Assembly (NCBI GenBank): GCA_963678675.1
Contig: OY783197.1
Location: forward strand, 7,199,143-7,263,142
Length of the DNA: 64,000 nucleotides
From: Xiphydria camelus
Taxonomy: Eukaryota > Arthropoda > Insecta > Hymenoptera > Xiphydriidae
Direction of reading: 5' to 3'
The translations under genes and the position numbers were made by a program. Below the pieces are notes generated by a model. That model searched no databases and was not told the origin of the DNA. It saw nothing but the letters and a program-made list of their open reading frames with translations. Shown piece after piece: positions 21,268-32,838 of the stretch (positions within the stretch are counted from its first letter, which is position 1; each line of letters starts with the position of its first letter).

Positions 21268-21880
21268 GAAGATCGATCCTAGTAAGCTAAATTATACAGG
21301 TATAAATAGAGTTCCACTGGAAATTATCGGAATGGTAGAAGCACGGGTTTACTCTTTGGTAAAGTAGAAGAAAGCGTACCGATTTATGTCATAAAAGAAA
21401 ACGCCATTAAGGTGTCTGCACTATTGGGTAGAGATGTACTTTCTGCAAAATTTAAATTTTCACTGAGACCGTCGATAGAAAGTGAAGCGATAGCCGAAAT
21501 CTTGAGTATTGACGATTATGGTTCAGGAGAATTGAATAGTGAATTGAACGTAAACGAAAAAATTGACCCGAATGTTAAATTCGAGTTTGGCCAGGAATAG
21601 TTCGAAGAGTTTAATAGGTTAAAAGGAAAGTTAACAAGCGAACCGATTTGAGCTCTTTATAGTCCAAAGGATGAAACGGACATGCATTGTGATGCAAGTT
21701 CGAAGGGCTTCGGAGCAACTCTTATGCAGAGCAAGTCGGACGCATGTTTCCATACAGTCTTTTATTATTCCAAATTAACAACAGAAACAGAAAGCAGATA
21801 GCACAGTTTCGAGTTAGAGACGCTAGCCATCATTTAAGGAGCAGATTTCCAAAATGCATTTTGTCCATTCGCAGTTTTTC
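21268..21880 (+). pseudogene. Gypsy protease and RNase H relic in opposite orientation
   Basis: Plus-strand frames give a protease C-terminal segment (VSALLGRDVLSAKFKF, 21412-21600), then, in broken frames, the start of the RNase H domain (DMHCDASSKGFGA with catalytic Asp, YYSKLTTETE, FELETLAI). The reverse transcriptase between them is deleted. It abuts the minus-strand RNase H relic head to head, and both sides carry GGAGCAGAYTTCCAAAA (near 21229 and 21838). Confidence 0.75.
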
Positions 21881-23690
21881 CTATAATCGCTAAATAGGAA
21901 AAACTAAATAGGAACCAAACCCACAAATTACAAACAAGTATTTTTAAAGTAAAAAGAAATAAATAAGCAAACAAAGAACTGTAACACATTCACTATCGCT
22001 CTAATTTAGATACATTTTCCCCATGCCAACTTCAAGTTAATAATTCTAACAATAACAAAATATAAAAGTCGTCAACATTTCTAACCACGCTCACGTTTAC
22101 GTCAAAGAACCTTTACTCAAGTGCCAGCCTACACAGACACATGTAACTGCAGTGCCCAGTTCAAGTCTGAATGGAATAGAACGCTTATAAGCGACAGCGG
22201 CACCCGCACAACTCATCCGCTGACGCTTATAAGCGACAGCGGCAGTGAATGGGTTAAGTTAGGTTAGGTTCTGGCTTTGCGTCAGCTGCGTAGAGTTGTG
22301 CTGTGAATGCGTGGCGCTGGACACACTGACTGCCAACTTCAAGTAATGATCGCAGTGATTTCTCGAGAGAGAGTGTGCCACTTTTATTTCACGCACTGTG
22401 AGATTATTTCATGCACTGCGCGACCTTTCATAAATTGGTATGTGAAACGTGATTTCACATGCGTTGAGGACGCTCGTGAAACCAAGTATTTGGCACTGAG
22501 TGACAAAAAATATATTGTGTTAATTTAAGCCGTAAATCGCGATGAAAGGGGAAAAAATGAAAAATATAAAAATTAATAACAGCTGAACGACTTATGGAAT
22601 CGTTCTGAAAATTTAGACCAGTTTTTATATTGATTAAAAGTACTTGAAAACAAAAATTAACAACTAAATCGGGGACCCAAAAGTTTCTACTACTAAAAGT
22701 TGACATGGAAAATGCCCTATATATTTTCTGTTCATTGTATTCGTAAAACAAAAAAAAATTAATTTGCAATATCGCGGTAAATATACAATATGCTATTATA
22801 TATGATTATATATCTTTTTTGCATTGTAATACATAGTTAATAACAATATCATTTATATATTTTGCGTATCATTTTCAACGTCCCTGATAGTTGCAAGGAT
22901 TGCGAAATCTGTGAATTTTTTCTTCAATCGAAGATATGATGTAATTCCAAGATCAAACCATGGCAAGAAAATATTTGGTAGGCTCAAAAAACAATTCTTT
23001 TCACACAAGAAGAATTTCTTGTCCCAACGAAGGTATTTTCGAATCAAGAATATATGGAGTTTTCTATACCAGATCGACAAGCCTTTGACGAAAGTTGTAA
23101 AATTTGGTTTACTATTTTTTTATACAATATTTTTCTACAAAAATAATTCTTGAACCTGGCTCAAATTCTGCACGAAATATTAGAATACTCTCAGATAGAT
23201 GAAAATTATTTCAAGTGAAATTAACGTTTTACGTAATAATTTCGAGAAATTTCAAAATTATTAGTATCAATTTTGAAGTGATTTATTCAGTAGAGAATAT
23301 CTTCATATTTCCCGTAGAATTTGAATCAGTTTTAAAAATGATTTTTGTAAAGAAATAGGTTTGGTGTGTGCAATAAAAAGAAAATCAAATTTTACCACTT
23401 TCGAACAACTCTTAATACGTTCCGTGCCGAACCGATTTTTGAAGATTCCGTTCAGGCCGCATGGGGCGTATACGACCCACGCTTTTACGATTAAATAAAC
23501 TCATTCAATTTTTCAATAGTACAAAGCCATAATTAGCAACAAAAGGTTATACATTTTAATATGCATTAGACAACAAAGCAATAAATTAAATGTTTTATTG
23601 TTATTATAGGTATAATATTAATAACAATAAAAAATTTGATTTTTTATTAACGCAGTATACATGATGTAAGGTGCCTATATTTGACTCTAC
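21881..23690. other. No gene; short direct repeats and AT-rich DNA
   Basis: ACGCTTATAAGCGACAGCGG occurs twice about 45 bp apart (near 22180 and 22225), each containing the palindrome GCTTATAAGC. Two TTAGG units occur at 22256. The right end of the 14.7-22.7 kb TIR pair lies at 22690-22717. A GGGGCGTATACG motif near 23463 recurs at 31055. Confidence 0.5.
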
Positions 23691-23923
23691 TGTTATTTAT
23701 TCCGAAATTCTATTATTATCTTTGGTACAGGAATAGAAATAACGTATATATATAAGCACTGATTTTATTTTACCGAAAACTTATGATGGTGCATTGCCCG
23801 TCAGCCCTCTTACATTGCACTGGGGCACGAACTTACTAAATAGGATGGGAAGAAACTAATGCTGCCAACACAACATTATGGCAGGTTTTCCATGAGAGCG
23901 ACTAGTGTTTTCAAATTATCACA
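23691..23923 (-). repeat. BEL/Pao 3' LTR (233 bp)
   Basis: Left LTR on the plus map, 3' in the element's sense. It has an extra TATATATA in the segment after ATAACG that the other LTR lacks. Confidence 0.93.
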
Positions 23924-24030
23924 CCCTCCCGTCTTGGAATATTAAGGGAATATTTCAAAAAATAGTAATAAAGCAAAAAATCACATGAGAAATAATGAAG
24001 GAAAAAATAAGAACACAATCGACATTCGAG

Positions 24031-25341
24031 TCAGTCTTGATATCTCGCAGGAGGTTTGATAACTCGTCCTCTTCGTGTCTCCTTCACACAATCCAGCTTC
24101 TCGTTTGACGACTCGATGTTCCCATCAGTAACAATCTCTAACTGAGGCGTATCTTCAACAACAGCATCCTCTGATGGAGAGATTGCCCTTTCAGTGGACA
24201 CAGAGGGAAGCTGCTCGTCTGGTATCGATTCTTTACCACATGGGGATAAATCTTGAAGCTCTTGAAAACTTTCATCTTCAGCACCAACCTCGAGAGGATA
24301 TAATCTTTGCAAAGGTCTCAACAATTCGCCCTGAGCAGTCTTGACTTGAGCTACTCGGGCTACTCCATCTTTGCCAGGATAAAGACGGATGATTCCAATC
24401 AGTTACCAATCAAGACTACGTCACCCACCCTCGCAGTAGAGATTCTTTTCGCTCGAGGTGTATTTCGTGCCAACTGACCAAGATACTCGAGTCCAAAGTG
24501 GTGGCGAAGATGATCTCTTAATTCTTGTTGATATTTCAGTCGTTTATTCAGGGCTGAGGCATCAATCGCGTCCACATCAGGAACTCCAGATGATACGACG
24601 TCTCGGAGGAACAGAGCAGGAGTCAATGGTACCAACTGTTCAGGGTCTTCGGCCAAGTACGTGAGTGGACGAGAGTTGATTACAGACTCACAATCATAAA
24701 GTACGGTCAACAATTCTTCATAATTAAGTGAGGATCTTCCCAAAATTCTTTTTAATAAATCCTTTTCTGAACGCACAAGGCGCTCCCACCAACCACCCCG
24801 CCAAGCTGCTGAGGGGGGGGGGCTGAAGTGCCCCTCAATTTTCTCAACTGTACCGTACTCACTGACTCGCTTCTAATCAATGGCTCGTAAGGCTCGCTGG
24901 GCTCCAATGAAATTAGTGCCATTATCGGTATAGACATGAGTAGGACGTCCTCTTCGGGACACAAAGCGACGAAATGACTCTAAGAAGGCGTCAGTGGACA
25001 ATGACGAGGTGAGTTCCAAATGTAGAGATCTGTAGACAGCACAGGTATACAAACAGATCCACACTTTACTACCATCCTTCAAGTAAAGCGGTCCTGCATA
25101 ATCCACTCCTGTTATCTCGAAAACTCTAGCAGGTCTCACACGATTCTCTGGTAAAGACGCAGGAGGAGTCTCCAGTCTCTTCGCGTGATATCGAGTACAT
25201 TGAGTACATCGATGAACGATTGAATTTACCGCTCGACGACAACTCAATATCCAAAAACGTTCACGTAGGGTATTCATGACCGTATCGGTACCCGCGTGAC
25301 TCAGCCGTCGATGTGTGTGTTCAATCAAACGAGTAACTAAT
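24031..25341 (-). pseudogene. BEL/Pao integrase and C-terminal region
   Basis: 25328-24873 has the HHCC zinc domain (HTHRRLSHAG, CTQCTRYH) and the first catalytic residues (GVDYAGPL, VYTDNGTNF). The frame breaks at a G-run near 24813. 24776-24399 carries the Glu region (ESVINSRPLTYL) and the conserved LTPALFL block with the C-terminal VGDVVLI. 24324-24031 is an acidic tail. The frame joins the upstream piece across the 1.1-kb insertion at 25346-26458. Confidence 0.88.
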
Positions 25342-25345
25342 ATAT

Positions 25346-26458
25346 GAGGGGCTGAGAAACATAGTGGTGCAAGTCAGCAAAACCTAATTCTGCGGAAATG
25401 AACCTTTCGAGTTAGTGCTAATAAAAAACTAAGTTATGTTTGTATCGTGTTTTAAAACGGTATGGATGATTTAAAATGCGTCAAATTCTATATAATACGT
25501 CTAGTGGCTGAAAACAATAAAGAATAAAAAAATTGTACTAACACAAAATGAAAAAACACAGACACTTTATTATTAAGTCTAGGTACTGATCAACATCCTC
25601 CTCGTCGTCAGGCCGTGGATCCGAATCCACAACGTTCGCAGACGTTCTTATGTTTTCAAACAAATTGCGGTGGATGGGGGGAATGTATTTTAGGAGAGAC
25701 AGCATATCTCTTTTCTTTAAGTGGTTCATATTCCGCGGACCAGAATACATCGGCGCCTGCTCAACATTCTTCAGGAGTATGGGTCGTCCGTCTTTAGTAG
25801 GCCTAATGTTGATTTCATTAAATTGAAAAAATATCCTCATTTAAGGTTTCTTTATAGAAAATGGTAAATGGTTTTCCTTTCTCAAACCTCAGCCACTGTA
25901 TTGACAACCAGTCTACCGCTGCACTACTTTCATTCTTTTTCGTTTGGTTATAGCTTTTTCTAGTGAGTCGGTGTTAAGAAAATTCTCTTGTAGTATTTCG
26001 ACTAACATAAACTTCTTACTTCGCCGTGCATTTTTTATAATGCTATACCAGTCATCTGAAACAAAAATAGTCTTCCCTCTGCTCTCCTTCTCCACTAACC
26101 CAAAATCGCTGTCATTAGGTAGGTAGGAATAGATACGCAACAGAATTACTCAGAATTATATTATTTAATAATAATTCGTGATGAGCACGACAACAAAACC
26201 CACATAACCTTATAACTTTCTTTTGAATAAACGGTTCTGAACATAGTGGTGTAACTCTGACTTACACCATTATGATTCAGCGAGTTTAGTTCTAGTCGTT
26301 TACAACACAAAACTGATGGTGCTTTCTAGTGAAATATAGTAGAAACATGAATTATTTCGAAATGTTTCCAAATGAAGCTTGTGATTCTGAACCAGAATAG
26401 TGGCTTAACACAATTTCTTATTATTGTTGACTTGCACCACTATGTTTCTCAGCCCCTC
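25346..26458 (-). mobile_element. 1.1-kb TIR element with transposon-protein relic, inside BEL integrase
   Basis: Ends GAGGGGCTGAGAAACATAGT and its inverse form TIRs of about 32 bp, followed by GGTGCAAGTCA. ATAT flanks both ends (25342-25345, 26459-26462); a TA duplication with one more terminal base is equally consistent. Removing it restores the BEL integrase frame. Confidence 0.85.
25538..26140 (-). pseudogene. C-terminal relic of a DUF7869-type transposon-associated protein
   Basis: 26140-25913 reads MRIYSYLPNDSDFGLVEK, a DDWYSIIKNARRSKKF block and LEKAITKRKRMK. After a shift, 25840-25538 reads NVEQAPMYSGPRNMNHLKKRD and LLKYIPPIHRNLFENI. I associate this order (LPxDxDFGxIE, then KKxDLxxLLxYIPPIH) with a large unnamed family common in arthropods, often labelled DUF7869. 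The N-terminal part is missing. Confidence 0.55.
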
Positions 26459-26462
26459 ATAT

Positions 26463-29026
26463 GTCGATAGTCAAGGATGACTGGACAGCAAAATTCCAGG
26501 GTGTCAGCTCGATTTTCTACTAAGCTCTTGAGTCTCAACAGATCATTTTTATCCACATAGACGTTCATGGTAGCCAGTCGTGGATCTGTTTTACCCGTGA
26601 AACATTCTTTTTGCACATGTTGAAGCAACAAAATCTCCGCCAACTCTACCTCTTTCGTTGTCACGTCTTCATCACATCGAGTTCCCTTGGATTGACGGAA
26701 GTTAGATACAACTCGTAGAACGCGTGCCATCACACGAAGAATAATTGAATATCTGGACAGTCGTTTGACCAAGGTGCCAATAACATCTCCCTGGAGCACT
26801 GCATCAGTATTACCAAGAGTGTTGTACTGGATATCATCATTGGACTTTTCTTTGACTTGGATCTTATTTGAAGTTTTCTTGAGCTCGCTGTTTACCTCTT
26901 CTTCGTTTGGATCAATTTCTTCTTTCGGCCAAGTGTTTGGTGGACTCTTCAATCAGGCAGGTCCCTCCCACCATCGTAGTTCTATTAGTTGTTGAGCCGT
27001 GCAGGATTCATGTGACCAGGGACATATCTCCAGTACTCGACCTGAGTCAGCTTGCGAATCTCTTGTATACGATTCCATACAAAAACACCCCACTGGAACT
27101 GACGTCGAAGCCACGATAAAACTGTTGTTGAGTCAGACCAACAATATTTCTGTACGATTTGTTGTAACTGTAGTTCGAGTGAATCAAGAATCGAATGCAG
27201 CAATCGTGCTCCCACCGTGGCTGCCAGCAACTCTAATCGAGGAATCGTCGTCGTTTCCTTTGGAGCCACTCTGGATTTAGCTTCCAACAAATGTACTTCA
27301 ACACCTTCAGGTGTCTCAACACGACTAAACACGACTGTAGCGTAAGCATTCTTGCTGGCGTCAACGAATAAGTGAAGCGAGACAGGAGCTTTTGGAGATC
27401 CAAAAGCCCAACGACAGATTCTGACTTCACTGAGGTGCTCTAACTCGTGTTGCCACTGAAGAAATGCGGTTCTCACACTTCCTTCCAGAGGAGTATCCCA
27501 ATCGACGTCTGAACTCCACAGCTTTTGTAGTAATATCTTTGGCCCGGGCACAACTGGACAGGCCATGTCAACGGGATCAAAGATTTTTTGTGCGGAAGAT
27601 AAAATTACTCGTTTTCTCTGATGACAGGTGGAGCTGTTTGAGTTAATGTTTCTCTCGCCAAACTCAAAGTATCAGACTTCGTGTCCCATGTCAGACCAAG
27701 TAGGGGAGTGTTCTTCGAAGAGTCATCTTGACCGGTGAACTCCCACCCTCGTAGGTCAAAACCACCGTCGATCATCACTCTGGTTGCTACCTCTCTGAAT
27801 TTGGACATCTCTTGCTCATCATGGACGCTGGTTACGCAGTTGTTGACGTAAAACGATCTTCGTAACATATTAATGATATTTCTTTCACCTGGTGTTTTGG
27901 AATTCTCACAGATTCTCTCCAAATGTAGATCAGTGGTGGCACCCAGGAGAAATGGACTACTTGAGACCCCAAATACCACTCGGCAGTAGCGGTAGACCGT
28001 AAATACTGAAGGGTCTGATGTTCTTTTCCGCAAGAATCGGAGGTAGTCACGATCCTCTGGCGCCACGCTAATTTGGAGAAAAGCCTTTCTGATGTCGGCG
28101 ATAATACCAAATTGTCCTCGACGGAACCGTAACAGCAGCGAGGGGATCTGTTCGATGAGGTTGGGTCCAGTTTCGACATATTGATTGAGAGAAATATGAC
28201 TTTTTTGTTTTGCTGATGCGTTAAAGACTGGACGAATCGGTGTCGTACTATTTTCCTTGAGGACAGGTTGATGTGAGGACCTGGTCTGTTAATCTCTGCT
28301 TCGGGAACTCGTTCAATTATGCTTCGTTCAGCCATTCGTCAAGATCTTTTCATAATCATATGTTAATTCTTTATCTCGCAGTTTCCTCAGCGAATTGTTT
28401 AATCGACACTCAGCCAATTCGCGGTTATCAAGAAGTGGAGGATGATTCTCTTTCCAAGGTAACCTCACCTCGTATCTCTTACGGCCAGTTCCACAATTCG
28501 GGCTTATCTAGATAAACTCGATTTAAATCCTCATTCTCGGGCGCTCATTGGTTGGACGGATGATTTAAACTCCGTTTAAGAGTTAAGTCCGAGTTGTGGA
28601 ACCGGGCCTTAGACTCATTCATTCTGATGGTATCACGAAATGTACAGAGTACTTCCTGCTGATGAGCTGCTTTGGCCTTTCGCTGCACGGGGTATTCGAT
28701 GCCAAGTACGTTAAGACTCCACAGTTCTGACAGATTAGCGTTTTGTACGAACATGGAGGCCACCAAGAGCGTTGAATCCTTGTGTCTTTCACTGGACACT
28801 TTATTTTTTCCTAGGAGTGTCCACCCAAGACGAGTTTCTACAGCTGTCGGTCCTGAGATTGGAGGTTTAGTACTTTCCCAGTGTACAGTTTTCCAGTGAT
28901 ATCAGCTCCAATTAGCAAAGAGATCGGAGGCTGTCCATTGCCAGTGTCTGTCAGAGTTATTCCTGATTCTCTGAGCTCTGAAATCCATGGTCTCTTCATC
29001 GGCTGCGGGATGTCTTTACAGATCAC
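26463..29026 (-). pseudogene. BEL/Pao pol: protease end, reverse transcriptase, RNase H, start of integrase region
   Basis: Fragments in several frames follow gag. 29026-28838 has LLIGADITGKLY (end of protease). 28066-27605 is the RT palm (VVFGVSSSPFLLGATTDLHL, then FYVNNC where the catalytic YVDD should be, so both catalytic Asp are replaced by Asn). 27566-26985 is RNase H (LHLFVDASKNAY, IPRLELLAATVGARLL, CWSDSTTVLSWL). 26952-26463 leads into the integrase. Pol order and motifs are BEL/Pao-like. The MITE at 28482-28608 breaks the RT N-terminal part. Confidence 0.88.
28482..28608. mobile_element. 127-bp Harbinger-like MITE inside BEL pol
   Basis: Left CGGCCAGTTCCACAATTCGG and right GAGTTGTGGAACCGGGCC are inverted repeats. 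TTA flanks both sides (28479-28481, 28609-28611), a Harbinger-type 3-bp duplication. The interior has no gene. Confidence 0.8.
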
Positions 29027-29110
29027 ATTCTGACTGTAGGCTATGAACGTGCAGGCATATGTATCGTCTAAGTTCCTGACGTGAAGGCGATAACTCCTGT
29101 GTTCTTGGAG

Positions 29111-30600
29111 TTATGATTGAATGCCACCAAACAAAAGATGGACTATGCTCTGTCTATCCACGACCTCCAATTTAAGTGCCTGAGCTAAACCTTCTGTTAC
29201 GTAAGAATGTTGTGAACCTGTGTCGATAATAGCACGTACAACTCGTTCTTGCTTCTGACTTGTCACTCTGAGCTGTAATGTCTGAAGAAACACCTCGGGA
29301 GTGCTCACTATATTCGCGAGATTCTGTTTTTCAACTTTCTTGGTGTTCGTACCACTTGGCAGGTGCAATGCAGCTTTGTTCATCTGACGGCATATGAGAA
29401 GAAGATGCTTGTAGCCGCACCAGTCACATTTTCCTTTGTAGCGACCCGATTTGAAACTGTGACCTGGCAGCAGGCAATTGAAACACACGTTCTTTTCTTT
29501 AGTTATGCTCTGTCGTTGTTCCATTGTCATCTCTCGCGCTTTTTTACAGGATCCGCTGTCGTGGGCTTCACTGCAAAAGAGACAGCTCTGCTTCTGTTCC
29601 TCTCTGGTTGTCGTCAGAAGACCTGCTGCTGTTGATACACCGGTGTTTTCTTTTTTATTTATCTTGTTACTTTGTCTGACTTCTTTAGTATCTTTTTTGG
29701 TCTCATCAGCCAAACCAAACCCATATACAGCCATGACAATTTTTTCTTCGGACTCCACCCCTGCCTGAAGGAAAGACATCAGTTTATCCAATCTGTCTTT
29801 GGCGTCCTCGACCTTCAGTGCTGCGTGGTGTCTCTGCCAGGCTCTTAACCGTTCCTCCGGTAAAGCTGACTCGACCAAGGGGTAAAGCATTGCCGCGTAC
29901 ATCGCTGAAGTGATACCCAACGAATGGAACGCTCTCAGTTGAGTCTCCAGCTTGTCATAAAGCAATGTTAGTGTTGTCTTTTCCCTTGTTTTCACGGTGT
30001 TGTTGAGTACGAGACGAAGTAGCTCACGGACATAAACCTCAATGACAAGTTCGTCTTTTCCAAAACGATTTTTCAAGGCATCAATCACTTTCTGGTAGTT
30101 GTCTGAAGTAGGAGGAAAACCTTTTACCACGTCACTTGCTCGCGAGTCCTTCACCATCGACTGGACGAGATAGTGGAATTTCCGTTCTACTGGCAGTGTC
30201 TCGTCTTCATGTATTGTCTTGAAAAGGCTCCAAAACTGTAACCACTCTTTTATGTCACCAGAGAACTTCGGTAGGTCCACTTTTGGCAGATTGTACTGTT
30301 TTTTCTCGCGAAGAGAGAAGTTTTACAGCGTTCGATTCATTTGTCGAAATGCGTCGTTTCCATTATTCTCTAGTGTGGTATCGTTTTGACGTGGTTGTGA
30401 AAACTCCTCAAATTCGTATTTTGCTTGAATGTACTCTGCTAGATACTTGTCTGCACCTTCAATTTCTTTTTCCAGAGTCTCGGCATCGGCTTTTGCTTCT
30501 TGAAGAGCATTCATGAATGCAGTAGTAACTCTCTGTAGCTCTGTTGCTTTTTCTTTGAGTAAAGTGAATTTAATGGTTACCCCTCTCGGTGATTCGGTGT
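29111..30600 (-). pseudogene. BEL/Pao gag with start of protease, one in-frame stop
   Basis: The frame begins near 30600 with a coiled N terminus (ETLEKEIEGADKYLAEY), meets a TAA at 30325-30323, and continues in the same frame to 29111. VDLPKFSGDIKEWLQFWSLF is the hallmark DUF1759-type BEL gag core. Two cysteine knuckles follow (CLFCSEAHDSGSC and CFNCLLPGHSFKSG, the second with its last Cys replaced by Gly). Then comes DTGSQHSYV, the aspartic protease active site. The single stop and Cys loss show decay. Confidence 0.9.
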
Positions 30601-30740
30601 TTCTCCGTGTAGTTCATTGTTCAATGTTGTGAACACACGTGTGAATGCCGTTCGGCAAGCCTTCTTTGTTGCTTCAGTGTATCCACCGATGCCATCTTTT
30701 CACTATTTATCCGAAGATATTACACTGCTTATCCGAAAAT

Positions 30741-30760
30741 CAGTCCTGTCACGGCCGCCA
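30741..30760 (-). promoter_or_regulatory. BEL/Pao primer-binding site
   Basis: Just inside the 5' LTR the minus strand reads TGGCGGCCGTGACAGGACTG. This complements a tRNA 3' end of the form TCCTGTCACGGYCGCCA, which fits an arthropod tRNA-Arg as I recall it. It primes minus-strand DNA synthesis. Confidence 0.65.
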
Positions 30761-30762
30761 AA

Positions 30763-30987
30763 TGTTATTTATTCCGAAATTCTATTATTATCTTTGGTAC
30801 AGGAATAGAAATAACGTAAGCACTGATTTTATTTTAACGAAAACTTATGATGGCGCATTGCCCGTCAGCCATCTTACATTGCACTGGGGCACGAACTTAC
30901 TAAATAGGATGGGAAGAAACTAATGCTGCCAACACAACATTATGGCAGGTTTTCCATGAGAGCGACTAGTGTTTTCCAATTATCACA
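30763..30987 (-). repeat. BEL/Pao 5' LTR (225 bp)
   Basis: Right LTR on the plus map, 5' in the element's sense, with TSD TCTAC following. It carries the promoter in living relatives. Confidence 0.93.
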
Positions 30988-31019
30988 TCTACAATAAATT
31001 TTTTAAAAAATTCTTCGTT

Positions 31020-31350
31020 TTTCAATAACAATTCCAAGTGGCCTGAACGAAAAGTTCAGCGTGGGGCGTATACGCCATCAAAAAAATTGCTAATTTTTTA
31101 CATAAATCGTACGTAAAATTTGCTCCTGCTTTGATGGCCAGAGCCCCTTTACTTTGTAGGAGCTATGGCATTTAAAATAGGGTCTCCTCGCGAGTCTAAA
31201 TTCTGCCCCTACTTTGATGGCCACAGCAGCTCCACTGGGTAGAAGCTATGGAATTCAAAATAGGGCCTCGTTGCGAATTAAAATTTTGCTTCTATTTTGA
31301 TGGCCAGAGCCCCTTTACTGTGTCAGAGTTTCGAACTTAGAATATTTTTA
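31020..31350. repeat. Three degenerate ~90-bp units with TTTGATGGCCAGAGCC core
   Basis: Units near 31133, 31218 and 31297 each contain a TTGATGGCC core, TAGRAGCTATGG and a CAAAATAGGG-like stretch. The same sequence forms the arms of the palindrome at 34270-34525. Confidence 0.7.
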
Positions 31351-31526
31351 ACGTGACGAATGGGACTTAGAAAAACGTCGGTCTCCTACATATAGGGACC
31401 TGAAAATTTATTTGTAAATAAATGGACAAAAATTGTAATTTGTTCAATTATAAAATCAATAAATTATTTAATTTCGAGTCTCCAGAGTATATTGAGCAAG
31501 TTATAAACTATATTGTTTATTATTTA

Positions 31527-32254
31527 CTAGCAGCCCGTCCCGGCTTCGCACGGGTAGATTGTGGATCGATTTTGTCCGTCCACCATTGTTTAAATACATT
31601 TTTAATACAAAACTTTTAGTATTTTTCCCGGGCTACGCAATGGTCATATTGGATTTGACCTTGACCATGACCTTCAAGGTTATATCGAGGTCAAATTAAT
31701 TTTGTTTCACGTTCAAATGTGTCCTTGACCATTTTTTTCATGTTACCTTTATTGTCAGCGGAGGTCAAATTTAGGTCAAGTATAGTTCGACTTTTTGAAC
31801 ACCCTATACAAGATTTACTAACTCAGAAACCTTCGCAGATATGCGTCCAACTGTTCCCCAAATTTTCATCGCAATCGGATGAACGGTTTAGGAAGGCATA
31901 ATAATCATCCGTACCAGTACTTTTTGAACACCCTGTATACGATTTACTAACTCAGAAACCTTCGCGGGCATGCGTCCAAACATTTCCCAACTTTTCATCG
32001 CAATCGGATGAACGGTTTAGGAAGGCATAATAATCATCAGTACCGGTACTTTTTGAACACCTTTTATAAGATTGACTAATTCAGAAACCTTCGCGGGCAT
32101 GCGTCCAACCATTCCCCAAAGTTTCATCGCAATCGGATGAACGGTTTAGGAAGGCAAATAATCATCCGTACCTGTACTCTTTGAACACCCTGTATAAGAT
32201 TTACTAACTCAAACCTTCGCGGATATGCGTCCAACTGTTCCCCAAATTTTCATC
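31527..32254 (-). mobile_element. Helitron H1, 3' part, with 129-bp tandem monomers
   Basis: On the minus strand it ends in a CCCG..CGGG hairpin and CTAG|T (CTAG at 31527-31530), the Helitron 3' signature (GAAGCCGGGACGGGCTGCTAG). About three and a half copies of a 129-bp monomer follow. The 5' end is lost at about 32254, where unrelated DNA starts. Non-autonomous. Confidence 0.8.
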
Positions 32255-32838
32255 GACTACTAGTAGCCGTTTTTGAAAACATGGTTTCGAGAAAAACGCG
32301 TTTAAAGTTTCACAATGTGTTTACTACATATTGTCTTGTACACGAAAATTCGTCTTTTACGAGCACTTAAAATTTGTTTTCAACAATGAACGATGTCGGA
32401 CATTACTCTTGACATGTTTTTACGCCATTCAAGCCAATAAAAAAAATGGAAAAAAAATTCCCACTAGATATTACCCCATAATAATAATTTTTTCCAAGGC
32501 GACATTGTGATTGCGAGGACTCTCACGTGTTGCTATGAGGGTGAATATAATTTACCAGACAGTGCTTCTGAACTCGAAGAAAATGATGTAAGTTCAAAAA
32601 ACATGAAGCTTTTATAACAGTGGAGGCTAATGTTTATAAAGATTGATTGCGTTTTAATAGAACTGGTCAAACTACCAATACTTCAAAATGTATAATACTA
32701 TTAATATTATTTTATGAATAATATCATACACAGAGATGATTTTTTCTGCAAAATAAATTCTCTTTCCTTCAGCAATAATTCTTTCCGTATCTATTTGACT
32801 ATTATGAAACTAATACATCTTTATTTTTTATTGTATTA
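32255..32838. other. Mixed repeat fragments, no gene
   Basis: The segment 32265-32330 (GGTTTCGAGAAAAACGCGTT) resembles the interior of the MITE at 49752-50464. A short open stretch at 32500-32600 ends in an acidic run and a GTAAGT-like donor; not assigned. Confidence 0.4.

Larger units (their letters stand above)
14723..22717. mobile_element. Candidate 8.0-kb element, GGGTCATTCCATGTCAAC termini
   Basis: Left end GGGTCATTCCATGTCAACTT and right end (reverse complement GGGCATTTTCCATGTCAACT) are imperfect TIRs of about 28 bp. TATAT flanks both (14718-14722, 22718-22722), though AT-rich flanks weaken this. Most of the interior is other transposons (Harbinger, Gypsy). Its own genes were not identified. 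Confidence 0.5.
23691..30987 (-). mobile_element. Complete BEL/Pao LTR retrotransposon, 7297 bp, inactive
   Basis: Two LTRs (23691-23923 and 30763-30987) start TGTTATTTATTCC and end AATTATCACA. TCTAC flanks both outer ends (23686-23690, 30988-30992), the 5-bp duplication usual for BEL/Pao. Genes run on the minus strand: gag, protease, RT/RNase H, integrase. Two DNA elements have inserted inside pol (25346-26458 and 28482-28608). LTR divergence is a few substitutions plus an 8-bp TA insertion, so insertion was fairly recent. Confidence 0.95.

Noticed and set aside
22256..22267. Telomeric TTAGG repeat
   Set aside because: Only two units; chance occurrence.
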